Of a DNA stretch of 9,701 nucleotides, positions 1 to 7,737 are shown piece after piece. How positions within the stretch are numbered: the first letter of the stretch is position 1; each line of letters begins with the position of its first letter. Source of the stretch: Bacteroidota bacterium (GTDB lineage: Bacteria > Bacteroidota > Bacteroidia > NS11-12g > UBA955); the NCBI GenBank assembly GCA_009918425.1, contig RGEC01000076.1, forward strand, positions 1 to 9,701, in the 5' to 3' direction. A program made the translations under genes and the position numbers. The notes under the pieces are model-generated. The model was not told where the DNA came from. It saw nothing but the letters and a program-made list of their open reading frames with translations, and searched no databases.

Positions 1-1609
1 TTTCAATCAGCTTTTTCATGTAACGGAAGAACAGGGTAAGTATCAGGGTTCTGATGTGGGAACCATCTACATCCGCATCAGTCATAATAACCACTTTGTG
101 GTAGCGTAGGTTATCCAGGATAAGTTCTTTGTCGCCATCTTCATTCGTGCCAATGTGCACACCCAGCGCAGTAAACATGTTGCGCACTTCTTCATTCTCA
201 TAAATCTTATGCTCCAGTGCTTTTTCTACGTTCAGGATTTTACCCCTAAGCGGCAAAATGGCCTGAAATTCACGGTCACGACCCTGCTTGGCAGTTCCTC
301 CTGCAGAATCTCCTTCTACCAAAAATATTTCACAGATAGCAGGATCGGTTTTGGAGCAGTCACTAAGTTTACCGGGCAATCCCATACCACTCATTGCTCC
401 TTTGCGCTGAACCATTTCACGGGCTTTGCGAGCCGCTGCACGGGCCTGCGCCGCAAGAATTACTTTGTCTACAATCACTTTGGCTTCTTTGGGATTTTCC
501 TGAAGGAAGTTTTCAAGCATTTCACCTACAGTAGTATCCACGGCGCCCATAACCTCGTTATTTCCCAACTTGGTTTTGGTTTGCCCTTCAAATTGTGGTT
601 CAGCCACTTTAACACTAATCACTCCGGTAAGTCCTTCCCGGAAGTCATCGCCGCTAATTTCTACTTTTACTTTTTCCAGCAGCTTCTGCTTTTCGGCATA
701 GCTTTTCAGTGTGCGGGTTAGTGCCCTGCGGAATCCGGCAACGTGTGTACCACCTTCTATGGTATTGATATTGTTTACATAAGAATGAAGGTTTTCACTA
801 TATCCGGTATTATATTGAAATGCTATTTCAACCGGGATTCCGTATTTGTCGCTCTCGCAATATACAGGCTCCGGAATCAATTTCTCGCGGGTGCCATCTA
901 TGAAACCAACAAACTCTTTCAATCCGCCCTCGCTGAAAAAGGTTTCTGAATGGAAGTTTCCTTCCTCATCTTTGTTTCTTTCATCGGTAAGCACCAGCCG
1001 TATGCCCTTGTTGAGGTAGGCAAGCTCCCTTAAACGGTTTTGTAGCGTATCAAACTGGTATTCGGTCGCCTGGAAAATAGTATCATCAGGAGTGAAAGTA
1101 ACTTCTGTGCCTCTTTGGTCTGATTCTCCAACTACCTTCACATCATACAGCGGCTTGCCAATCTGATATTCCTGCTGAAATATTTTGCCTTCGCGAAAAA
1201 CGCGTACTTTAAGATGCTTGGAAAGGGCATTTACGCAACTTACACCCACACCATGCAACCCCCCGGAAACTTTATATGTATCTTTATCAAACTTACCTCC
1301 GGCGTGAAGCACCGTCATTACTACTTCCAGCGCACTTTTCTTTTCTTTCTGGTGCATGTCTGTGGGGATTCCCCGACCGTCATCCAGCACGCGTATGCTG
1401 TTGTCTTCAAGAATGCTAACATAAATATTGCGGCAATGACCGGCCAAAGCCTCGTCAATACTATTGTCTACTACCTCATAAACCAGATGGTGAAGGCCTT
1501 TGGGGCCGATATCTCCGATGTACATCGCAGGGCGCTTGCGCACTGCCTCTAAACCCTCAAGTACGGTAATGTTATCTGCACCGTAATTCCCACTATTTTG
1601 ATTGCTCAT
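1..1609 (-). CDS. gyrB: DNA gyrase subunit B, N-terminal 536 codons (3' end outside window)
   Basis: This is the ATPase subunit of the type IIA topoisomerase that introduces negative supercoils with GyrA in the cytoplasm. I translated it by eye from the ATG at 1609, and the frame stays open to the left edge, where the gene is cut. The GHKL ATPase domain shows E45, N49 and D76 in the usual contexts (EVVDNSIDEA, DDGRGIP) and the ATP-lid motif GGLHGVGVSCVNAL at about 116-129. The transducer domain carries QTKTKL at 343-348. The TOPRIM domain follows with EGDSAGG from E432 and the metal-binding DADVDGSH from D511. The N-terminal text and the segment ETFFSEGGLKEFVGFIDGT resemble GyrB of Bacteroidota. 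GyrB is favoured over ParE by overall similarity. The upstream leader is A/T-rich with no clear Shine-Dalgarno site. The gene lies 175 bp downstream of the export cassette and is probably transcribed separately. It is ordinary housekeeping. Confidence 0.96.
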   Translation of the reverse strand, partial: MSNQNSGNYGADNITVLEGLEAVRKRPAMYIGDIGPKGLHHLVYEVVDNSIDEALAGHCRNIYVSILEDNSIRVLDDGRGIPTDMHQKEKKSALEVVMTVLHAGGKFDKDTYKVSGGLHGVGVSCVNALSKHLKVRVFREGKIFQQEYQIGKPLYDVKVVGESDQRGTEVTFTPDDTIFQATEYQFDTLQNRLRELAYLNKGIRLVLTDERNKDEEGNFHSETFFSEGGLKEFVGFIDGTREKLIPEPVYCESDKYGIPVEIAFQYNTGYSENLHSYVNNINTIEGGTHVAGFRRALTRTLKSYAEKQKLLEKVKVEISGDDFREGLTGVISVKVAEPQFEGQTKTKLGNNEVMGAVDTTVGEMLENFLQENPKEAKVIVDKVILAAQARAAARKAREMVQRKGAMSGMGLPGKLSDCSKTDPAICEIFLVEGDSAGGTAKQGRDREFQAILPLRGKILNVEKALEHKIYENEEVRNMFTALGVHIGTNEDGDKELILDNLRYHKVVIMTDADVDGSHIRTLILTLFFRYMKKLIE

Positions 1610-1784
1610 TGTCTAACGTAAAAAGATCGTTTTTTTAATTGTTTGTAAAAATACAACCAAAACAGGGGAGGTACATGTCCAAAATTCCGCTAATTTTCCA
1701 CAATTTGAACACTTTTAAGGCGTTTTTAGAAGCCCATACATCAAACGTATTGTTGATGTACTCAATAATGTGTTTTAAGCCGAT
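1610..1784. other. Intergenic gap between the TolC-type gene and gyrB
   Basis: This AT-rich gap of 175 bp contains no open reading frame worth calling. It must hold the gyrB leader and the 3' end of the upstream transcript. The minus-strand sequence TATTTTTA (1653-1646) differs by one base from the Bacteroidota -7 consensus TAnnTTTG, but no TTTG box sits at the expected 19-21-base distance, so I do not call a promoter. The only structure I see is the hairpin annotated at 1737-1760. Confidence 0.6.
1737..1760. repeat. Perfect 8-bp inverted repeat with 8-nt loop
   Basis: TACATCAA (1737-1744) and TTGATGTA (1753-1760) are perfect inverted copies around an 8-base loop, 25 bp downstream of the TolC-type stop codon. 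It may protect or end the 3' end of the cassette transcript. No T-run follows on either strand and the stem is AT-rich, so it is not a standard intrinsic terminator. A regulatory site for gyrB is the alternative. Confidence 0.4.
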
Positions 1785-3194
1785 TTAAAAGATTCTGCCA
1801 ATCACGCCGGCCATCTCAAGATAGCGTGTTGCGCTTTGAACCTGCTTTTGCCTGTATTCATTCAGTTTCAGACGTGTTTCAATCCAGCGTGTTTCGCGCA
1901 TATTAACCATAAAGACGGTCGCGTCACCGGCCGTAAATCGTGTTTTTTCGTTTTCGTACAGCAACCTGTACTGTCCGCTTATAGCCGTATAATCGCGGCT
2001 TAGTCCTGCATAGGTAAGTGCCTCCTGATACAACCCCAAAGTTTTTTGTGCAGTTTCTCGGGTTTTTTGCTTCAGTTTCAGCCCCGATTCCTGCCAGGCA
2101 ATTCTTGAAAGTTCAAACTCTCCACGTTCTTTTCTCAAAAACAGCGAACTGCTGAATCCCATTCCAAATGTGGAGTTCATGCGAACCGAACTTCCTGCCG
2201 GAAAGTCAAAATAGCCTGGGCTCAATGCCCGGTATTTTAGATTTATTTCAGGCAGCATTGCTTGTCTTTTAAGCCGCATTTCAAGATTGTTTTTCTGAAC
2301 ATACAAGTCCATAATCTGAAGATTGGGTTGTAGGTTCTGAATACTGTTGCTCACAAGAGTATCAGGAAATGCCTTGAGCATACTATCCAGAAAATCCAGT
2401 CCGGTGTAGTCTGGTATTACGCCATCTTTTATGACCACAGGGTTTTCATTTTCATCCCACAGATGTGCCGATAGCATCAGCCTGGTTTTATACTCCCGCA
2501 CAGAAGCATCGCGATACAGCATATTAAAAGTGCCCAATTGAGCCGATGTTTCAATCGTATCTGCAGCCGATTTGCTTCCGGCTCTGTATTCAGATCTTAT
2601 TGCAAACATTCTTTCATTTAGCAGTGCCAATGCCTGCCGGCAAATATCTTTTTCCTGCCAGGTAAAGTACCACCCGGCATAATCCAGAATTACCTGCTGC
2701 GCAAGTTCATTGAGCATCTGCTCACGCATAGCTTCACTTTGTTCCTTAAACAACTGTGCCTGCCTTACCCCGGTTCTTCGGGTATCGGTAATCATGTTTC
2801 GTAAAAGTGGAATATCAACACCCGCATATGACAGACCTTTTTCGGGTGTTTTCATATCCGGACTGAGGTAAATACCATCGTTTTTCTCATATCCTGCCTT
2901 CAAATCCACGCCATACCATGTGGGAATACTAATCCCGGCGGAAGTTTCATTGTAGTAATTCTCTGTTTTGAAGGTTTTCTCCCTTTGGGTAAAGAACACT
3001 TTTGGATCAAATCCTCCTCGGGCATACCGCAGATAGGCTTCCCCCTGCTTTGGCAACAATGCTGCCTGTTTTGCTGTGGGATGATTTGCACTTACCTGTT
3101 TTAAAACCATTCCAAGGTTTACAGTACTGCTGTCCTGCGCAAACAAACGGGAAAAGAAGCCTGTTAACAAAAGCAGTGTTGCCGGAATCCTCAT
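1785..3194 (-). CDS. TolC-family outer membrane efflux/secretion channel
   Basis: This is a predicted outer membrane factor that would form the trimeric exit duct of a tripartite export system. The 469-residue length is normal for the family. A short signal peptide is visible (hydrophobic residues 4-18, likely cut near FAQ at 18-20). Two structural repeats can be followed. The first has a long helix rich in Q, A and E from about 140 to 250. The second has helices from about 284 to 312 and 360 to 465, ending in the typical family stretch around TAGDATVFMVNMRE (421-434) and the alanine/leucine-rich helix before the C-terminus. Strand-like segments near 85-130 and 318-352 fit the two beta-hairpins per repeat. 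The start ATG overlaps the adaptor stop codon by 4 bp (ATGA), which suggests translational coupling. It is the last gene of the cassette. The specific substrate cannot be read from the sequence. Confidence 0.9.
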   Translation of the reverse strand: MRIPATLLLLTGFFSRLFAQDSSTVNLGMVLKQVSANHPTAKQAALLPKQGEAYLRYARGGFDPKVFFTQREKTFKTENYYNETSAGISIPTWYGVDLKAGYEKNDGIYLSPDMKTPEKGLSYAGVDIPLLRNMITDTRRTGVRQAQLFKEQSEAMREQMLNELAQQVILDYAGWYFTWQEKDICRQALALLNERMFAIRSEYRAGSKSAADTIETSAQLGTFNMLYRDASVREYKTRLMLSAHLWDENENPVVIKDGVIPDYTGLDFLDSMLKAFPDTLVSNSIQNLQPNLQIMDLYVQKNNLEMRLKRQAMLPEINLKYRALSPGYFDFPAGSSVRMNSTFGMGFSSSLFLRKERGEFELSRIAWQESGLKLKQKTRETAQKTLGLYQEALTYAGLSRDYTAISGQYRLLYENEKTRFTAGDATVFMVNMRETRWIETRLKLNEYRQKQVQSATRYLEMAGVIGRIF

Positions 3195-3200
3195 TTTTTT
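3191..3200 (-). promoter_or_regulatory. ATGA coupling site preceded by a seven-A run (A_AAA_AAA_TGA)
   Basis: On the minus strand the adaptor gene ends CCA AAA AAA TGA and the channel gene starts at the ATG inside this stop region. The run of seven A is phased as A_AAA_AAA, the canonical form of a -1 slippery heptamer, and a -1 shift there would enter the channel reading frame exactly at its ATG. The simplest reading is stop/start coupling with an A-rich initiation context, as is common in Bacteroidota. Programmed slippage is only a possibility. No strong downstream stimulatory hairpin was recognised. Confidence 0.45.
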
Positions 3201-4522
3201 GGTTTTGTTGGTGCTGTTTCAGTTTTGTAATAGTCGGGCGGGAATCCGTTAAGCTGTCGCCATATTTCATACCATACACGAACCCTGTTTAGCAGCAAAT
3301 ATCCGTGTGAACCGGTTCCCACGCGTAGTTGAGGAGGCCACTGTTTACTGCCAACTTCAGGTGCAACCAAGAGACGGTATTTGCCATTGGGCGATAAAGT
3401 ATTGTCTATGGCAAATACCCTTCCCGGGAATGTTCCGTAAGTATAGTTAGGCCAGCCGGAGAAAACAATGGTGGGCCAGCCATCAAAAACAAAATTCACG
3501 TGCTGCCCTTTTTTTACCAGCGGCATATCCATGGGATCTACATACATTTCTACGGCAAGGTGAACAGCCGATGGCATAACCGTACAAATTGCCTCACCTT
3601 CTTTTACCGTTTCACCGATTCCACTGGCAAGTGTTTTGGTTACATAGCCATCCTGAGGCGCCATAATGGTATAAAATCCACTCCTGATGCTGTAGTTGCT
3701 GTATTGGTTGCGAAGTTTGCTCACTTCGGCTTCAGTCTCCATCTGGTTGCTGATGGCACTGAAGCGATCACTTTCTGCTTTTGCCATTTTCTCACCGTAT
3801 TCAGCTGTCACATTTCTCAGCTCAAATCTTGCATTTTCAAGTGATGCACGTGCCGACATCAGTTTGTTTTCAACAGAAATGCGTTTAGCTACGCTTTCCT
3901 GCCATTTAACACGGCGATTTTCAACATCCAAGGGACTTTTAATGCCTTTTTTCTCCAACGCACTGTCTCGGGAATATTGCTGTCTTGCTATTCCTTCTCC
4001 GGTTTTGGCAGCTTCAAGTTCAGCAACTTCACTGTTTACCTTCATTTGTTCTTGCTCTACCTTATTTTTAGCCTGCTTTAGTTTCAGGTCCTGATTAATT
4101 TCCAGCTGTGTAATCTGCCGGTTAATAGCCTCAATTTTAGAACTGTAGCTATTTACACTGCTTTCTTTTGCTCTGATTTGTGTTTCTGTCTGTTCCAGCA
4201 GTTTGGGGTCGAGATAACTCTCTTTTACTTCGCTGATGCGTACAATCGTATCGCCTTTTCGCACATAATCCCCTTCCGTAACATGCCATTTTTCAATTCT
4301 GCCGCCAATAATGGTTTGAATTTCCTGTGGTCGCTGATTGGGAAGGAGGGTGGTAACAGTGCCTTGAGTCTGAATATTCTGTGTCCACGGCAGAAACATG
4401 AATAATATAAACAGAAAGGAGAGCCAGATTAATACCTTACTCATCCTTTTTTGAGTCCAAGGACTCTCGGTCAGCAATAGCTCACTCTGGTAGCCGTTTT
4501 TCTTTTCTGATTTTAATGCCAT
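3191..4522 (-). CDS. HlyD-family membrane fusion (periplasmic adaptor) protein
   Basis: This 443-residue protein would bridge the inner-membrane ABC-type protein and the TolC-type channel. A short cytoplasmic N-terminus is followed by one membrane anchor (about 29-45). A biotinyl/lipoyl half-domain lies around 70-96 (GGRIEKWHVTEGDYVRKGD). A long charged coiled-coil hairpin runs from about 106 to 282. Its tip region (about 183-203, with Y183, L189, GI at 193-194, S196 and D199) resembles the channel-docking tip seen in HlyD/AcrA-type adaptors. The second lipoyl half follows (APQDGYVTKTLASG, 288-301). The beta-barrel and membrane-proximal part runs from about 320 to 415. The C-terminus is lysine-rich and periplasmic. 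The start ATG lies 10 bp inside the ABC-type gene and the stop overlaps the TolC-type start by 4 bp, so all three products are probably made together. Nothing in the adaptor looks degenerate. Confidence 0.92.
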   Translation of the reverse strand: MALKSEKKNGYQSELLLTESPWTQKRMSKVLIWLSFLFILFMFLPWTQNIQTQGTVTTLLPNQRPQEIQTIIGGRIEKWHVTEGDYVRKGDTIVRISEVKESYLDPKLLEQTETQIRAKESSVNSYSSKIEAINRQITQLEINQDLKLKQAKNKVEQEQMKVNSEVAELEAAKTGEGIARQQYSRDSALEKKGIKSPLDVENRRVKWQESVAKRISVENKLMSARASLENARFELRNVTAEYGEKMAKAESDRFSAISNQMETEAEVSKLRNQYSNYSIRSGFYTIMAPQDGYVTKTLASGIGETVKEGEAICTVMPSAVHLAVEMYVDPMDMPLVKKGQHVNFVFDGWPTIVFSGWPNYTYGTFPGRVFAIDNTLSPNGKYRLLVAPEVGSKQWPPQLRVGTGSHGYLLLNRVRVWYEIWRQLNGFPPDYYKTETAPTKPKK

Positions 4523-6198
4523 GTGATATCCTGAATTACAGAAGGAACATTATTTTCATTTATTTTTCCCATCGAAGATAAGCCTTGCTCATCCAGGAAC
4601 AGGCACGAATCAGCCTGTGACAAAACGGGAATCTGGTTGCTAATGAAAATGACAGTCGATTTTATATTGTTGATATGCTTCCAAATTGCCTCCAATTCTT
4701 TTTTGGTAAATACACCCCAAACGTCGTCTATTAAAATAAGGGGAGGCGTGTGGTAAAGCGCTCTTGCCAGAGGAATCTTGCGTGCAATGTTATTTGGGAT
4801 TCCACTTTCAGATTCAAACTCGTAATTGAAACCACCCGGGAGAGAAGAAACGAAACTGTGCAAATTCAATGTTTTGCTGAGACTTGTTAGTTCGGTCAAA
4901 TCCGGTTCATTGCCCAGAACGATATTTTGCGCCAGTGTACCCTCAAAAATATTGCTTCCTTGCAGGCAAATTCCGGTAATGCTTCCCAGGCCTTCACCCG
5001 AAATGTTTTCAACAGGAACATTGTTGAGCTGAGAAGCATACTGGGTTTCCAGATCGCCAATTATTGTCTTTAGAATCCGTGTTCGCCCCGTGCCGGGTAA
5101 TCCGCAAATACCAATTTTTTGTCCGGCCTGAATTTCGATAACCGGCTTCCCTGATTTTTTGTCTACCAAAGTTACAGAAGGTGGCTCAGCCGGAATACTT
5201 GTGTACGAAGTATGTTCTACCCGTTCATCCAGAACAGCATCTGTTACGGAACCCAGTTTTTCCATCGCTATGCCAGCATCATAAACACTCTCAACGGAAA
5301 TTACCAGCTTGCCTACGGCGTCAACAAGAGAAATGATTAAAATCTCTGAAGCCAAAAACTGCCCCAGGCTTATATCCTGCCGAACCAGCAGGAAGCTGCC
5401 CAGAAATAGCATAGCCATTGTCAACACCACCTTCATGCCAATGGCAATAGCAGCTTGGTTATATAACACACGAAAATGGGCTTGTCGGCTACTTACATAG
5501 CCCTTTAAATATTCATCTGTTTTCTTGAGGTGAAAATTTTGTTCCTGCTTAAGGTTGAATGTTACCCTGTTCTGGGCAATTTCGGTTAACCAAAAAGCGG
5601 TTTTGAATTTGTAGTTGCTCTCATTTCGAGCAGACTCCACACCTCTGGTATATGTAGTTCTTAAAATAAATGCAACCAGTATAAGCAGGCTGAACCCAAA
5701 AATAAGAAATGAGGGATGATAGATGGCAAGAAGAACAATACCAAAAATTATTTCCAGCAGGGAAGAGGTAAAGCTCAGCAAAAGCTTGCTGAAACTCTTC
5801 TGAACAGTTATTACATCCAGAAATTTTTCGGACAATTCAACAAAACTTGTATACTTTCTTAGATACCTGGATGCAGAAGCCAGTTTTTCCGAAAAATCAA
5901 ATGCAGTGCGCACGAAAAGCTTGCTTTGAATGGATTCCAGAATACTAAGCTGTGCAAGACCTGTGAGTCCGGAAAGCAGAATTGCCAGGGTTATCAGTAC
6001 GATAAGAATAAACCAGCTGCTGCTCAGTTTTCCTGCCAGTACAAGGCCTATAATTGCCTGTATACCCAGCGGTATAATCAGGCTAATTGCACCTGCCAGA
6101 ATGGCATATATATAAAGAAAACGAATGTTTCTTTTTTCTGTACCCACAAGGTTCCATATTCTTTTAAAAGGACTCAGGGTATCTGGGTTTGATTTCAT
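4513..6198 (-). CDS. ABC-exporter-like membrane protein with a degenerate nucleotide-binding domain
   Basis: The architecture is that of a type I exporter half-transporter: a six-helix membrane domain (hydrophobic segments near 27-54, 61-80, 142-160, 163-180, 249-272 and 278-300), then a nucleotide-binding domain of about 220 residues. There is no N-terminal C39 peptidase domain. Working ABC proteins are recognised by a few near-invariant residues, and most are changed here. Walker A reads GLPGTGRT (366-373), with R372 for lysine. The LSGGQ signature aligns with IPNNI (467-471), directly before a recognisable ARKIPLARAL. Walker B ends in D491-D492, with Asp for the catalytic Glu. The D-loop SALD becomes GVFT (495-498). 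The H-loop His becomes N521. The Q-loop stretch LQGSNIFEGT (412-421) is well kept. The frame is open for 561 codons, and the adaptor gene overlaps its end by 10 bp. It probably still folds and contacts the adaptor, but conventional ATP hydrolysis by a homodimer is doubtful. A heterodimer with an active half encoded elsewhere is possible. Confidence 0.88.
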   Translation of the reverse strand: MKSNPDTLSPFKRIWNLVGTEKRNIRFLYIYAILAGAISLIIPLGIQAIIGLVLAGKLSSSWFILIVLITLAILLSGLTGLAQLSILESIQSKLFVRTAFDFSEKLASASRYLRKYTSFVELSEKFLDVITVQKSFSKLLLSFTSSLLEIIFGIVLLAIYHPSFLIFGFSLLILVAFILRTTYTRGVESARNESNYKFKTAFWLTEIAQNRVTFNLKQEQNFHLKKTDEYLKGYVSSRQAHFRVLYNQAAIAIGMKVVLTMAMLFLGSFLLVRQDISLGQFLASEILIISLVDAVGKLVISVESVYDAGIAMEKLGSVTDAVLDERVEHTSYTSIPAEPPSVTLVDKKSGKPVIEIQAGQKIGICGLPGTGRTRILKTIIGDLETQYASQLNNVPVENISGEGLGSITGICLQGSNIFEGTLAQNIVLGNEPDLTELTSLSKTLNLHSFVSSLPGGFNYEFESESGIPNNIARKIPLARALYHTPPLILIDDVWGVFTKKELEAIWKHINNIKSTVIFISNQIPVLSQADSCLFLDEQGLSSMGKINENNVPSVIQDITWH

Positions 6199-6324
6199 TG
6201 TATTTTAATCGCTTGCTAAATAAATGAATTTAATGCTATTTTGTTTTATTTATCAGGTAGTTCAAATCAAATTCCAAGATTGATAAATTAGGATAGTTAT
6301 GGATAAAAGTGATAATTTTTCGAT
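6199..6324. other. AT-rich gap between sugar transferase and export cassette
   Basis: This gap of 126 bp, very rich in A and T, separates the sugar transferase stop from the ABC-type start. I see no reading frame, no GC-rich hairpin and no convincing TTTG/TAnnTTTG promoter pair on the minus strand. The bases just before the ABC-type ATG are TTAAAATACA, an A-rich leader without a Shine-Dalgarno sequence. The gap is long enough to hold a promoter, so whether the left and right trios share one transcript is open. Confidence 0.5.
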
Positions 6325-7737
6325 TTATTTTCCTCGACCCTGAATCATAATCAGAGCGGTATATATCATTATTTTTATGTCCAGACCAAGACTCATGTTT
6401 TCAAGATATAAAATGTCGTATTTCATGCGTTCAACCATTTCATCCACATTTTCGGCGTATCCAAACTTCACCTGACCCCAGCTGGTTATGCCCGGCTTTA
6501 TGCGATGAAGTCTAACGTAATAAGGCGCTTTTTTTACAATTTGATCAATAAAATACTGACGCTCAGGTCTTGGGCCCACAATACTCATATCTCCTTTGAG
6601 CACATTGATGAACTGCGGCAATTCATCAAGTCTCGATTTTCTGAGAAAAGCACCCACCCTGGTTCTGCGATCATCCTTCTCACTGCTAAGCTGTGGACCT
6701 GATTTTTCGGCATCATTTCGCATGCTTCTGAACTTGAAAATCTCAAAAACTTTCCCCTTAAATCCTATTCTTTGCTGCCGAAAAAATACCGGACCTGCAC
6801 TGTCGAGTTTAATGGCAATGCCAATTAGAATGAAAATGGGCAGTCCAAACATCAATGCGAGCAGACTTATAACAATATCGAAAAAACGTTTTGCAGTTTT
6901 CTGCCATTGTGGCATTACCTCAAAGTCAACCTCCACAAGCATAGCCCCCAGAATATTATTCATTTTCACCATTCCCAGAACCATGCCGTAGCTGTCGGGC
7001 AGAATTTTTAAATGTACGTTTTCATTCTGAATCTGATCCACAAGTCCAGGCACCCAGTCATGCTCATCATCATCCAGGCAAATTATTACATCTTCAATAT
7101 TATGACTGCGAATTACTTCTGATATATTCTCTTTTGTTCCCAGGCAGGTGAGCTTGCCCATTTCGGCAGTTACGTTTGCTTTTCCTGAGATATAGCCCTG
7201 AATGTTAAATCCTTCAGATTTTTTTGCTTCAGATAATTCAGTATACAGTTTACCGGCAGTAATTCCACTGCCCACCAAGAGTGTTTTATATCCCCATTTG
7301 CGATGCTGAATCATAAAAATGGTTCTGCTTACTACCACAAGCCTCAAAAGCAGCGTGATGCCTGTGTGCAATGAAAAGTATACAAGCAGGGATTTGTAAT
7401 AATCTTTATAATTCGCCACACTGTCATCCAATATAAGAAGGAAGAATATAACCAAACTACCTACAATACCGGAGATAAAGGTTCTTTCCACCTCCCTAAG
7501 CCGGCTTCTTCTAAAGATATTTTTATAGTAACCGCTTCCTGCATAAACCAAAAGCCACATTACAGGAATGGCAATAAGCCCAACAAATAGTTTCAGATCG
7601 TTATTTACAGGTATCTCATATCCGTGCTTTACTGCCTCAACTACATGTTTTCTGTATAAAAAAAACAAAAACCAAGAAGCTGCAGCAGATATCAAATCAG
7701 CAATGATGTGCAGAGTAATCTGAAGTTTGCGGTTCAT
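6325..7737 (-). CDS. Undecaprenyl-phosphate sugar-1-phosphate transferase (WbaP/PglC-type initiating enzyme)
   Basis: This is an inner-membrane enzyme predicted to transfer a sugar-1-phosphate from a nucleotide sugar to undecaprenyl phosphate, the first step of capsule, exopolysaccharide, O-antigen or glycoprotein glycan synthesis. Four N-terminal membrane helices lie near 8-28, 50-68, 86-103 and 113-137. They are followed by a Rossmann-like segment with GSG at 156-158 and strands up to about 250. The C-terminal sugar transferase domain starts with KRFFDIVIS (283-291) and a hydrophobic membrane-inserting helix (about 286-310). It continues with FKFRSMRNDAE (334-344), the catalytic pair D371-E372 in SRLDELPQ, GPRPERQ (388-394) and KPGITSWGQV (414-423). 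All signature positions look intact, and 470 residues is normal for the long form. The sugar specificity cannot be told. The start overlaps the lipoprotein stop by 4 bp (ATGA). No other glycosyltransferase, flippase or polymerase is in the window. Confidence 0.93.
   Translation of the reverse strand: MNRKLQITLHIIADLISAAASWFLFFLYRKHVVEAVKHGYEIPVNNDLKLFVGLIAIPVMWLLVYAGSGYYKNIFRRSRLREVERTFISGIVGSLVIFFLLILDDSVANYKDYYKSLLVYFSLHTGITLLLRLVVVSRTIFMIQHRKWGYKTLLVGSGITAGKLYTELSEAKKSEGFNIQGYISGKANVTAEMGKLTCLGTKENISEVIRSHNIEDVIICLDDDEHDWVPGLVDQIQNENVHLKILPDSYGMVLGMVKMNNILGAMLVEVDFEVMPQWQKTAKRFFDIVISLLALMFGLPIFILIGIAIKLDSAGPVFFRQQRIGFKGKVFEIFKFRSMRNDAEKSGPQLSSEKDDRRTRVGAFLRKSRLDELPQFINVLKGDMSIVGPRPERQYFIDQIVKKAPYYVRLHRIKPGITSWGQVKFGYAENVDEMVERMKYDILYLENMSLGLDIKIMIYTALIMIQGRGK

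Noticed and set aside
155..1552. Open plus-strand frames of 68 to 188 codons opposite the gyrB fragment.
   Set aside because: They lie antisense to a fully conserved GyrB frame, show no family features and have odd composition (rich in Phe, His and Cys). They are shadows.
1646..1653. TATTTTTA as the gyrB promoter -7 box.
   Set aside because: It has one mismatch to TAnnTTTG and no TTTG at a suitable distance; the nearest is 26 bases away.
1737..1760. Intrinsic terminator for the export cassette.
   Set aside because: The stem is AT-rich and no T-run follows on either strand, so it was listed only as an inverted repeat.
3007..3279. A 90-codon minus-strand frame and a 96-codon plus-strand frame across the adaptor/channel junction.
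   Set aside because: Both overlap two well-supported genes in other frames and have no recognisable domain or signal.
3500..4094. Plus-strand frames opposite the adaptor coiled coil.
   Set aside because: The long charged heptad pattern of the coiled coil keeps the opposite strand open. No independent coding signal is visible.
4513..6198. The ABC-type gene as a pseudogene.
   Set aside because: There is no stop or frameshift in 561 codons, the changes are confined to active-site positions, the Q-loop region is kept and the overlap with the adaptor gene is preserved. It was called a CDS with a degenerate domain.
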